Assembly: GCA_040954595.2 (NCBI GenBank)
Contig: CM082592.2
Location: forward strand, 11,284,001-11,348,000
Length of the DNA stretch: 64,000 nucleotides
Reading direction: 5' to 3'
Origin: Balanoglossus misakiensis
Lineage: Eukaryota; Hemichordata
Shown here: piece by piece, positions 35,401 to 48,160 of the stretch
How positions within the stretch are numbered: the first letter of the stretch is position 1
How the letters are laid out: each line of letters begins with the position of its first letter
Translations under genes and position numbers: made by a program
The notes under the pieces: generated by a model
Databases searched by the model: none
Seen by the model: the letters and a program-made list of their open reading frames with translations, nothing else
What the model was told of the DNA's origin: nothing

Positions 35401-38400
35401 TAAGTGATCTTAACTTAAGTTGTTGGCTGTGATTTAACATTCCTGAATCATTTATGAATTTGTCCTGAACATTTTTCCTGTCTTGTATATTACAGGAGTG
35501 AAGAACCATGCCTCGTTAGGAGTGGATTGGTGCAACTGTTAGATAAACTCTGCAGTCTGGGAAGTGATAGAGGAGATGGCAATGCAGAGACTCAAAGCAT
35601 CAGACAAAGAGTATCGGCTCTGGCATGGGCAGGCTTTCAGGTCAGTGGGTTTTGTCTTGGAAAAAGTTGCAGATTTAAATTGATGACCAGAGAGTCAGTA
35701 ATCAACCCTCTTGAAAGTGTATACCAACCATCCTATGTAACTATACCAACCATCCTGATTGACAGGTTCTTGCCAACCGCTGTGTTTCCTGGGAGGCAGA
35801 GGAAGGAGGGCAGGATATACTAGAGCATGCTGGTCTAGCCAGACAGGTGTCAGCGCTGTTGACCAATCATCTTGCAAGAGCCACTGAGTGCAATGGAAAT
35901 GAAGCAGCAGGCAGTGAAGCCTTGCAAGAAGTACTGAGTCTTCTTAATAATCTGTCAAGGTCAGTACAAGGTCACCTCAGAGCATTTGTAACATTGGAAC
36001 TCATGTCAGTCATTCATACAAGTGTATCACTGGTAGTTTATTGTTCTACTGCCAAAAGTATGGTATTGTAAACCACTGTATACTTTGCATTTCTTTCTAA
36101 TAGAAGTCGCATGGGGAAAGCCATTCTGAGCCAGCCAGCCTGTGTCTCCAAGTTACTGTCTTTACTGCTGGATCAGAGACCTTCTCCAAAACTGGTGCTA
36201 ATCATTCTACAACTGTGTCATGTTGCTCTGCCGTTGATGAGTGCTGAAGATTGTGAGAATGTCAAACTGCCCTCGTGGGGTCAAGAAGTGTCTATGTTGG
36301 CAGGTGAAGATGCCAATCTTTCTGATCCACCAGCCAAGATCTGTAGTCTCCTTCTGGCCAAGTTGGGAGACTATGTTGTACCAGGTGGTCAGACAACAGC
36401 CACTCCCACCACTGAATTCCCAGAGCAGACATTGCTACAGAATCAAACAGCACCCTCTGCAGTTGAAAGAGATAGAGGTGATGAGTCTGAGGCCCAGGAT
36501 GGAAGGATGTCTGTGTTTATACACAAGAGAGAGGATCAGTCTTCGCATGAGGTCATCCAGCCTTTGCTAAGGTAATTTTCCTTTCAAAAATTCATTTCAA
36601 AGTCCATGAAAAGCGCTACAGTTTTTTAAAACAGAAGTTGTTTAGCAGATGCTCAGTATATCTAATGGCAAGTGCAACTTTTTTCTCTGATTGACAGCTC
36701 TGATGGGAGGCCATTCAGACTTGGAAGTGGTGCTAATATGGAGAAAGTTGTGAGAATGGACAGAGAGATGACAAAGGTATGTGTTTTGTATGTGTGCGTC
36801 ATGGATGCAGGAATGTATGGTGTATGTTCTGCATAGTGCTCAGTGGGTACGAGAAATGATAACTGTAACTGAGATCTCTCACACTTGAAGTGGATAGTAC
36901 TGGTAATCGTAGTCTTTCTCCACAGCACAACAAAGCTGAAGTGATTATGGACGATGCGGTGACAGCTCTTCGGAGGGCAGCCAAGTGGGCGCAGAGTGGT
37001 CTGGTGGTCAGTACTGGACCACCAGCAGAGAGTAGTACACAGGACAATGGTAGTCGGGATAAGAAGAAAATCACCAGTGAAGCTGTGTGCAGAGAGAAAA
37101 ACGCTGACTTGGCAAGGTCAGTGAAATAAGCTGTTCATCAAAGATCTCAAGTAGAATGTGAAAATGTACAGAATGATGGCTGGTCAAGGTTTGTGTAAAA
37201 CCTCTCTTGTTCACCTTCTTTGTGATTGCTTTGTTTTGTAGGACTGACCCAGTGCGGCCGTTCATCAGTGGTCATGTGGCCAACAGCATGGCATCAGAAG
37301 TGATTGGATTGTTACATGGATTGTTGATGGCACCAGAGACAACCACAGCACAGATATGGGCTTCTGCTGTAGAGAGGGTTCTAACACATGCTCTGACTTG
37401 TGTGTCTCAACTCACCAATACTCTACTACACCATGCTGATCTACTGTCTTCCTGCCCCAATGGTGAGGTCATCGATGGGTTGACATCAGTTTGCAGACAA
37501 GCCGTGGCTGTGCTGTGTGCTCTGGGAGGTTTCCGGGAAAGCATAAAAGTAGGATCCACTGTTGAGGTATGTGGGTGTGTCTGTCTGTCTGTCTGTATAT
37601 CTCTGTGTGTCTGTCTGTGTTTCTGCCTGTATGTGAGGCGCTTTGCATTCCTAGTGGTGTTCTTCAAGTCATAGCATACATTTAATATTCACATTCCCAG
37701 ATTATTGGAGAAGGAATGTTGCCAACAAGTGGCCAGGTAATCAGTATATCAGAGCAACAGGGTCTGGCTGCAGTCAAACTGGACATCTCCCCAGAGGATA
37801 CAACACCAAGAGCCAGCGATACAATGGAAGTCCCCATACAAAGGCTAAGACCACCTAAGAGTGAGGTAAGTAATAAGTCAAAGTTCCTAAGAGTGAGGTC
37901 AATACCAATACTGAGATACCGAGACTCAAACTCTAACATTCAGATAAGTAACAATAGCAAGAATCACGTTAGATGATGTGTATTGATAGACTGAATATGA
38001 CTCTGTTTCATTTCACACACAGCCACTGTCATTGGAGCAGCTGTCTATGACAGAGAAGGTTGTCATGGCACTACACTCATTGCTACTCCCTGTTGATGAG
38101 AGTGGGTTATCCCCTCTACAGACGCCATTACCAGCTACGGGAGATGGGTCCTCTGTTGCCATGGCAACGTGCAGGATATTGGCTGAAATCCGAACAAGGT
38201 GAGGGCAATAGTATTAACAGCGATGTCTGAAGCAAACGTTCTCTCTCAAAAAGGAAAAAACCCTTGTGCACATACACGAAACTTATAAACTCTTCTCTCC
38301 CCTCACAGGGCATGCATGGTACTCTCAGCTCACATGAAGGAATGTACATTTGCAGCGGAGTTTGTTAGACTCAGCACCAAGCCAATGGAAGTCTTGAAAT

Positions 38401-41400
38401 CATTAGCTCAGCAGTCCAACTCAGGTAAATAGCCTATCATGGGTGCTTAGAAAACAAGTGTGGGACTTTTCCCATTGTGTTGTAATTTTCATACAGCAAC
38501 CTCAATATAATATTATATGTATTGGTATCTTTTGTAGGTGAGAGATTGCCTGTCATTGAAGCACAGTGTGAAAGACTACGCATGCTGTATAGAGACTGTG
38601 CCAGACCACCGCCACCACCAAGTAAAACTGCTGGCAGAAATGTGAGTCAAGTACTACCTAAAATACCCTCTTGTAGCTTCTCTAAAATGTATACAGGAAG
38701 TTCATGCAAGAATTATTTTGTACAGGAATTATGCCACTTTGTGGTAATATAGTCATGTTCGATTCCACATGATGTAATGCATTTTGTCACACTTGGTCTT
38801 CACTTCCAGCTTATAATAAACCTTGTATCATTTCAGAGCAAAGAAATCACCTGGGACCCATCACGTACATTTCCTCCTGTCCGAGCTTGTCTCTTTTCCT
38901 ACGGATTGACCGGAGTGACATTCCTGGGTGATCCCAGTGCCAGTAGTGGACTTCCCAGAGGAACGCTCTGCTATGCCACTCAGGCTATTCCATCACAGGT
39001 AATGGGGTGCTTCATAGAAGGCAGTTATGGCTTCATGTTCAGGTTTTCTGGCTATAGTTGTCTATGAATTAACTTACAGGCCAAGTTTACCACTTAACCA
39101 AAGTTGTTGATACCACTACTAGTACATAACAAATCCCTGCTTTCTTCCAACCAGGCTCCATCGTTTTACTGGGAAGTAGAGATCTGTTCCTATGGAGAAT
39201 CCGGTGATGAGTCTGGCCCCATCATGTCCTTTGGATTTGCTCCGGCAGCTGAGAGGAAAGATGGTGCCTGGACAAACCCTGTGGGAACTGTTCTCTTTCA
39301 CAAGTAAGTTGGGAAAAGTTGAGGGGGTAACTCTCCTAGATCCATTGCAGTACCATACCTTCTACATGAAAGCAGTGTTTTATCTCTTCTGAATTCTACA
39401 TCTGAGTGGAACCTTCTATGCATCCCACATAGCCCATCCTTGCAGATATATTGAGCTTTATTTTCATGCAATTTCATTTCTCTAACTAGTAATGGTCGTG
39501 CAGTGCATTATAACGGATCTAGTCTACTGCAGTGGAAGAGTGTACGGCTAGACATCGCACTCAACGCTGGTGACATTGCCGGTTGTGGATGGGAGAGGGA
39601 TGGAGACACTCCACCGTTGCCTGGACAACAGGTCAAAGGTCATGTCTATTTTACTTACAATGGGAAGAGATTGACCCACACATTGGATGATGTGTCAGGA
39701 GGGTTGTGGCCAGTGGTGCATATCCAGAAAAAGGTAATTTGATTCTTACCATTGGCATCAGCATTTTGGTTGCATAGCCACATGTTATGGTATTTGCAGA
39801 TGTGAATTTTCTTCAGCACCACTGAAATCATAAGCTAAATGTATGATATTTCAATAAAGTTGTGTCTTCTTCTTCACTTTCAGAACACTCGAATTCGTGC
39901 CAATTTCGGCTCTCGCTCATTTGCATATGCCGAGGGACGCCAGCACCGCAATGCAGCTGATGAATGCTCAGACCTGACCGAGGAAATCAGTGCAAACTTT
40001 GGGCATCTACCATTTCATCTTGGGGAGGACAGCGATAACGAAGGGGCAGGAAATGATGTGGTATCAGAAGTCTCTGCTACAGAAGACAATACTCCACCCG
40101 GACCTCCCTGCAGGATAGCAGAATCTTCCAAAGAATTGAAGGGTGATTATTGTTTTGTTTCTTATTTGATCTGGTGGCCTCTATAGACAGGCTAATTAAT
40201 GCAAATGAAAATTGTGCAGGGACTATAACAAATTTTTACTATATTGAGGTGGTTACTAACACAGGTTTGACTGTTTACCATCAGAATACAACACAGACAG
40301 CTCTGTTCAATACAAGCTCCGTCACAGCTATGACAACTTCACCACCACCGGGCCTGACATCCGCACCATGGCAACCACCTCCACCCCAGTTCAAGATGAA
40401 GACAGCGACGACGGCGATGCAGAGGATGAGCCCCAGGAAGACCACCACGCGCTCCTTGTCAAGGCCTGGGAGTGTAAAGTGTTTCCGGTCATCCGGAGAA
40501 GGTTCCGGAATGAGGCGGAGAGGAGATCCGGACTGGAACAAATCAAGGGAGCCCTGCAGCTCGGTAAGGATTTGTTTGATAACTGTGTTTGAATGAGAAC
40601 TCAGGATCTGGAACTTGATCATTATGTTGAATATGAAGATTACAGTAGTGAGCTCCCTGACATATCTCGTCTCATGAATATTTTCCCTCAACAGGTATGA
40701 CAGACATAGCAAGGCAGACTGTGGAATTTCTGTACGAAGAGAATGGTGGCATGCCTCGTGATCTCCATCTTCCGACCATTGAAGACATCAAAGCAGAGGC
40801 TGCCAAGTTCACCATTGAGAGAGTGCGGAAAGGGACGTCTGTTGTCATCCGGCAGTACAGCAGTGAGACTGCTTCAGGGGGAACTGTTGTACCCAAGTTT
40901 GCTGTCAGGGGAATGTTGAAGACGTTTGGTTTGACTGGAGTTGTCTTGGATGTTGATAGTGTGAGTAGAAAATGGTAGATTCATTCTGTCAATCTTGAAA
41001 GAGGTGTAGTCAACAATGAAGTGAGCTTTCATGTTGTGTTTGGTTAGTTTCATGGCTTTCAACAGACATGCCTGTGTTCATAGTTTGCAAGTGTATGTTC
41101 ACAATGTAGACTGAGAAACCCAATTCATATATTGCATCTTTTATTACAGTGTGTATTGCTCCCCCTACAGCACAATGAACTGGTCCAAGTGGAGACCTAT
41201 CTACGCAGTGAAGGTGTTCTGGTTAGGTATTGGTATCCCATAGATATGTTGGAAAGACCACCGCCAGGATATCGGAAGAACTCTACTACTGGTCTCTCAA
41301 ATATTGATACATCTACGCTGTATATACACAGGTAAGCTTACATGCCATGTGTTGCAACATGGATATTTAGGAACAACATTGTCACTGTTTATATTGTCTT

Positions 41401-44400
41401 CCATGTACATACTGCGCTGGTCCAATTTGACCATTAAAATCAATGAGAATGGACCGAACCATGGTTGTGAAAGGGTGAATCTGCTACCAGATACAGTCTG
41501 CCTGGTAAACCTATGTCGAGTCTATTTACTTAAAGTCCTTTGCTCAGAAACTCACAAAATATCTTATTTTTATCAGGGAATTACTTCGCTATGAAGCTGC
41601 AGTTGCAAGGATGCATTGCAGAGGCGCTCTACTTGAGTTGATCAACCAGTGTCGCAGCCCTGTGAGACAACCATCATCTCTGGAGAACATCGAACCAGCG
41701 CTGATCGCTGCAGCTGCTACAGCCGTCCCTGAACTTGACCTGACCCATCTCCAGTTGCTCTCCAATGACCTTCTGGCCTCGCCGCAAACCGATGGAGGAA
41801 TCACGGCCTCCTCACTAACGTCCACTCCATCGCCATGGCAATGTCTCGCCTCCAACACAGGCTCCATTATCGACGTCTTCTACCACGACACCTACAAGCT
41901 GAGGGAGGAGCTCTCCATTGCCATAGCAACTGCTGCTAGGCATGGAGAAGATCAGCTGATGGAGCTGACCAATCAGCTTTGCACATGTCTACAGAATGCT
42001 CCCAGTAATTTCCTCTGTGAAGTGCTCCCAGTGACAGACAGCAAAATCAACACAGATATACACTTCCCTGGTGCCTCCTTGATTGTGGTCAGCTGTAAAG
42101 CTGATCCCAAGTCAGCCAAGAAAGAGTAAGTAACAGATTTTGATAATTCCATGTTTGAGGGACAAGGGATGGTTTTGGTTGATATCAAGTTAAACTCAAA
42201 TTCATGAAAATAGGACATCTACATGGGTTCATAAAATAAAATATTTCTTTCCTCTCTTCAAACAGTTCATCCCTTTACAAATCACCATGGGCAAGACTTT
42301 ATTGTTACGGCATTGGTCATCACATGAAGAAAAGTGGCCAATCATCACGACAGGAAGTCATCAGTTACCCAGTAGAGGCGTCTCTCAGCAGTACAGGTGG
42401 ACTGACAGCGCCCCCAAGCAGTCAGATCGACCAATATCCGACAATTCTTCTGCCATGTGACAGGATACAGGTACACATGGGAGTCTCTCCTCCGCCAGGA
42501 GTAACCATCGGCTTGCACGGATTGCCACCGGAATTTCCTCTGGCTATGGCTTATGTGGAAACTTTGGCCAGCGGAAAGACTTTCAAGGAAAGGGCGTCGT
42601 TCGACGACAAGGATAACCAGCCTGTAGCGATCACGGCAAGTGTATTGTTACATGCCACGGAGTTGCTGACATACTACCTTTGGCACACGGATGTTCCGGC
42701 ATTGATCAAGGAATACGTTTTCCTGCTGTTAGCCCAGCTGCTACGCAGACTGCACAAGACGCAGCAAATGGAGTCAGCCCTTCCACATCCAAGTCCGTCA
42801 CTGTCCTTGCTGATGCAGTTGCAGCAGCTTCAGACCGAGCTACGCAAGTTATACGACAGCGAGACGCAATCCAGTGGATCAGGCTCATCTGGTCCAGTCA
42901 GACACACTACATATTTCCACGCCCTGATGGAGGTGTGCTTAGCTTTATCTGAAATCAGCATGCCAATGAGTTCCACATCATCGCTGACTGTCACATCAAC
43001 CACAGGAGCAGCCAGTGGCATCTCTTCCAGTGTTCCTCCACTACCGGTCACTCCCACCAGTCCGGTCACAGCCGCCAAACGCAAGAAGATTAAAACCAAA
43101 CGGCTGAGCAGCGCAAAGCGAAGTCTCAAACCCAGCGACGGCGACAGCAGCAGTGGGGATGTGGGCCTCAGCGGTTCCAAACCCGAAGACATGTTGTGGT
43201 TTCACAGAGCGCTGACGATGTCTTTGATTTTGAGACATCTGGCGTATCGTGAATCTCAAGGACACGGTGTAACCAAGGATGCCATCAGCGATGCCTGTCA
43301 GTCTTTGACGGTGCCAACTGCTCATTCTAGATTACTCATCATCTCAGGCATTCCCACGCATCTGGAGGAAGAAGTGGTCAGAAAGGCCATCATGAAGGCT
43401 TCTAATGGACAAGGGGGTTTATACAAGGAAGAAATTTACATACCGACCCAGGAAATTGAAATGGACGCCGGGGGAGGGGAAGTGAAGGAACAGGCTGCCC
43501 AGGGAAGTGAAGGCGAGGTCTTTGAGGACGCAGTGGAGAAGCCAGTGAAAGTACCGACTGCAGTTGCAGAGGAGGTCTCACTTCCAGAGGCCGAGGGTGC
43601 AGCTGAAGGGGAACAACCAGCGACAGTCGACGAACCTGCAGAGATACGTGTAGAAGATATCGAAATTATGGACATCACTGACGACATCACCGAAGGAGAA
43701 GCCAATGTTGATGTAGAAACACCAGCCGCACCACCACCACCACCACCACCTGCGGAACCAACACCGCCGCCAGAAGATGGAGGGTCACAGGTACCAGAGG
43801 GAGAAGCAAAGCCGGACAGTTGGACAAAGAAAGAAGATCTGAAAACAATCCATTGTGTTCGAGGAGTGGCGGTTATTGAAGTCAGGTCAAGAGCCAAAGT
43901 TGATGACCTCAGATCAGCACTGCTGAAGAGCAAGCCACTGATGGGACTGCCACTTGCGTACGAGGATGATGAACACGTGAACGTCACCTCAGATGCAATC
44001 CTCTCTGTCTCTCCAGTCAACCAAAGCCTCTTGGCAGAGTCAGATTCCAGCGATACCCTGGACAGATACTTTGAACACAAACTCATCACAAAGAAACTCA
44101 GTGCAGGGTTGAACACAAAAGCCACGGAGTCACTCACTGAAGTCTACACAAGCTGCGCTCTGGCCGAGCAGAAACTGAGGTTGGACACGGCCACCAAAGA
44201 GATCGTATCGAGCGAGTTGTTCTTGAATAAGGACCAGATGTTATCACAGACGCCAGGAAACTTGCTGTATCAGTTCTTCTCCAATGTAAGACCTCCAAAG
44301 AAATCGATACCAGAGCATGTCAATCATGTGTTGAGACAGTACGGTGTGGGTAAACCAAGCAAAGTGAAAGCACAAGGTGAGAAAATAAGCATTCTTTAGA

Positions 44401-47400
44401 TTATCTGTAATATTAGGAAGATGTCAGGAAATTTATACTGATCCAGAAAATACTGCTTCTTAAGAATTCATGAGTGTATCTTTTCAACAGGAAAGAATGG
44501 CAAGGATAGTGAGAAAGGTGCCAAACCAGTCAAGAAAAACAGCAGAGGCAGCAAAGAGAGACTGGCACTGGGAGAAGTCACTGTCAAAGTCAAGTAAGTT
44601 TCCCCAAAAGATGATTTATATCTCTCCATTTGTGTGTGTTGATAGCAAGTCACTTTTTACACAAGTTTACTCTCCAGCACAACCTAAACATGTTAACAAT
44701 CTTTAATATTCCTACAACAAACAGAACAAGCAGTACTGAGAAAAAGGTGAGAAGACAAGAGAAGTCAGTGAAGGAAACCAGCGAGAAACCAAAGACAGAA
44801 GATGTCAAAGTGAAGGACTCCAGTGAAGACAAAGTGCTGACACTAGAGGGCTTTCTTCAATATGTGGCTGATAAAGCAAAAATTGATGTGAGAGCGGTAT
44901 GGAGAGCTATCATGGCTTGTGGTTACGATTTACACTTTGACAGGTATGTTGCTCTGGATTTCTTCAAACAATAACTCTGTGCGTTTGATATGAGAAATTC
45001 TGAAACACACTGAAGCATGATTGATTTTCAAATACTTCCTCTAGTCAGTGATATAAGATGAAAATACATATCTAAGCAATTTTTCTTTCTCTCAAAACTG
45101 ACTAGATGTGCATGTTCTGAAGTGAGTGAAGCATTACAACTCAGCAAGAAGTGGACACTGGAAATGGACTGTGCTCTGGTGTCCTTCATCAATTCATTAT
45201 GCAGGAGACTGGCTGTCACACCAGCTAGACTTCACCCCCATGAAATTTACCTCACAGAAGCCCAGTGTGCTAACCCTGAGTATCACTGTTTACAAGGTGG
45301 GTGATCGTTGTGCAGAATGGCTAGAATGAGCGAGTGATTCATGAAATCTGAGTCGCATTGGCAACTGTGAAGATCAAAAACAATAATAAAATGTATATCC
45401 CAAAAGAATCAGTCTTCTCTAGACTTAGTATTTACAATAACTGTTCATCCATTGTTTATTCCCCACAGATGTGCCACCAGAGAGTATACGACTGCGTTTT
45501 GCCTTACTGCAGTCTTTGAACACAACACTACAGAGTTTCTTCCTGCCCATGGTTGACCTTCGACCTTACAGAATGTTTAGCGAGAGTACTGCAGCCCTAC
45601 TTGCCAATGCCAGGGGTCTTACGTTTTACGACACCAAGACTGCACTATTGAACCAAATCCTGAACATCACGGCACAGAGAAATCTGGACCAAGCCGCCCC
45701 AGAGATTAATTTGGATCCACTTGAAATAGTTGGAGGTAGGTGTTAAATCAGTGACACATTGCAAGTACATATATCCAAATTATATGTCAATATATGTAAA
45801 TGCTATAATATTCTTCCTTTGATCCGTTTCAGGTGAACCCAAGGATGTGATGTCCACGCAGTTTTGTCAGTCATTCCGACAGCTAAGCAGTATACCCTCA
45901 GCTCAGTTGTGTGTGCGTATAGCAAGTGGTGGTGATCCTACATATTCATTCAATGTCAGGCTTGCAGGTGAAGAGGTCCATGGTACAAGTAAGTCTATAT
46001 GAAAGATTCTTCTGTCAATTGAGTGTGACATCTATTCACAAGGTTATGTTGCTCATTGCAAAACCACAGCTGGCAGACAAATTGTACCTTTCAACGTTCT
46101 GGGAAACATCAGAAATCATAGAAGCATTTTTTTCAACTCTCTTTTTTCAGGTGGTTCGTTCAGGCATTTTCTTTGGCAAGTGACCCATGAACTTCAGAGC
46201 CCCATCCTCAAACTGTTGATTCCATGTCCAAGTTCATCAGCTGGCAGACATAAAGGCAAATACATCCTCAGACCTGGTTCTATGACGTACGCTGAGGAGA
46301 AATTGCTACAGTTCTTTGGACAGGTGAGTGTTGCAGTGTTTAGAGTTGCCATAGATCATCAATAATTACAATGTAGCAATACTCAGTGTACTGGTACTGA
46401 TCAATTAGTTACCATCAATTTCATGGTTATTTGTTGCAGTTACTTGGAGTGTCAATCAGAGCTGATATTCCCATCGCCATGGATCTTCTCTCCACGTTCT
46501 GGAAATGCCTGGTTGATGTGCCACTCAGTGTGGACGATGATCTCAAGGAAGCCGACATCTTGACGTACAAATTCATCAAGAAATTAGAACATGTGAGTGA
46601 ATAAATCATGTCTTTCTGGAAACTTGGGGGAGGGGAGATGTGTATCATTCAGCTGGTTTATATGTCACAAAAACCTGTTGAAACGACAGTAGGTAATGTG
46701 TTACAATTGGACATTACATGTATGTCAAGATATGTTCTCACTACATGGTGTATGTCTTTGCTTTCTTCTATTCCTACAGCTTGAAGATGAGAGTGAATTT
46801 AATGCAGCCTACTCTGAGGGTTGTACATATAGATTTACATATACCTCAATGACTGGTCATGAAGTGGAATTGAAACCTGGTGGTAGAAATGTCTATTTGT
46901 GGTAAGTGGTCACGAAAACTGCTTCTGTGTTAGCCATTGTTTACTTCGGCACTTTCTGTAGCCAAGCCATGAGTTGTACAAGCCTTGCGTAAGGTGACGT
47001 CATTCCAGAATTTGATAACTGTGTGATTATTAGACAATTGTGGCTATTGGGTGATCTTTTACTTGAAGCAGAGCATATTCCAGGCACTCACAACTCTCCA
47101 TGTTTCCTTTTCCTCCCAGCTGGGAGAACAGACTTGAATACTTGGATTGCATCCGCAGACTCCGTCTACAAGAACTGCTATGTGATGTCCGAATGATGGC
47201 CGTAAAGTGTGGTCTGGCGTCGGTCATTCCAATACAGCTTCTGCCACTCATGACACCGTACGACATGGAGCTGAGAACCTGTGGGCTTCCCACTGTAGAT
47301 TTAGATTTTCTCAAGGTTTGTAACCACTGTCTTTGGTACACAGTGGGTCTTCCTTGTACAGTCACTGTGGTGTGTGTAATTCTTGAATGTTGAGAAATCT

Positions 47401-48160
47401 ACCAGAAATGCAAAGATACATTGTATCTTGTCATATTACCCATATACATTTGTAGTACCATATATCTCCATTGTTTTTGTGGCTGTGTGGTCCATTGTAC
47501 CCAAGTCCATAATTGTATTCACTAATAAGATACTCTAGTTGAACAGTTGGTTTTCTCTATTTTTTTCCGATCACAGGCACATACAATGTACCAAGTTGGT
47601 CTGATGGAGACAGACACCCACATTGAGTATTTCTGGAATGCCTTGGAAAGTTTCTCACAAGAGGAACTGTGTAAATTTGTGAAATTCGCCTGCAATCAAG
47701 AGAGAATTCCCTGTACATGTCCCTGCAAAGATGGAAGTTCGGACACCGCTCATGTCCCGCCTTATCCCATGAAGATCGCTCCTCCTGATGGACCAAGTGG
47801 TAAGATCTCTCATCATTTAACCCTTTCACCTCCATTACCCTCTTTCGAGGTTCCACTTCACCATAGGAAACAATGGATTTTGACAGATTTAGACGTGCAA
47901 TTCTTGGTTATATCTGCCTGACTTGTGGTCACCATATCTTGTAAGTTAAAGTTTGTACAGATTTAGATCTGCTTGTGTATTTTATCTCCCTCAACACTTG
48001 AACTTGACTTTACATTCTGACAGGTTCACCAGACACCAGATTTATTCGTGTTGAGACCTGCATGTTCATGATCAAGCTCCCCCAGTACTCCACACAGCAG
48101 ATAATGACCCAGAGGCTGCTGTATGCCATCAACTGCCGGGAAGATCCACTCAGTGGTTGA
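23420..48160 (+). CDS. HECTD4: Giant HECT E3 ubiquitin ligase, HECTD4-like
   Basis: Orthologue of vertebrate HECTD4 (about 4000 residues). About 59 coding exons run from an ATG at 23420 to a stop at 48158-48160; I did not verify every junction. Recognisable parts: a 228-codon first exon; a repeat-like segment with GLHGTLRGYVYARNSEIEMG (about 26977-27415); a CUB-like beta-sandwich (about 31671-32400, with CLYLRFDARCSSQYDYD and LVIYAGP); a SPRY domain (about 38836-39980, WEVEICSYGESGDES to IRANFGSRSF); a short basic-acidic region with a WYPIDMLERPP segment (about 41170-41331); one unusually long exon (about 42267-44377) with acidic and poly-Pro stretches; and the HECT domain (about 45469-48160). 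The HECT thioester Cys is in RVETCMFMIKLPQYS, codon 48059-48061, so the ligase should be active. The C-terminus YAINCREDPLSG lacks the usual Phe four residues from the end. Substrates unknown. Confidence 0.93.
37572..37622 (+). repeat. TGTC microsatellite in HECTD4 intron
   Basis: Interrupted (TGTC)n/(TGTG)n tract just inside the intron that follows the exon ending near 37566. Simple-sequence repeat with no inferred function. Confidence 0.7.
41408..41477. repeat. Degenerate MITE copy in HECTD4 intron
   Basis: Carries GACCGAACCATGGTTGTGAAAGGG at its right end, preceded by the conserved ATGAGAATGG-like centre. The left end is eroded. Confidence 0.55.
47817..47880. repeat. MITE copy in last HECTD4 intron
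   Basis: Starts TTAACCCTTTCACCTCCATT and continues with TCTTTCGAGGTTCCAC and CATAGGAAACAATGG, matching the left and central parts of the family; the right terminal repeat is lost. It lies about 15 bp into the intron before the catalytic-Cys exon. Confidence 0.6.

Noticed and set aside
43436-44137. A 233-codon minus-strand frame rich in Ser, Thr and Gly
   Set aside because: It is the antisense shadow of the long HECTD4 exon, whose acidic and Pro-rich codons read as Ser and Gly on the other strand.
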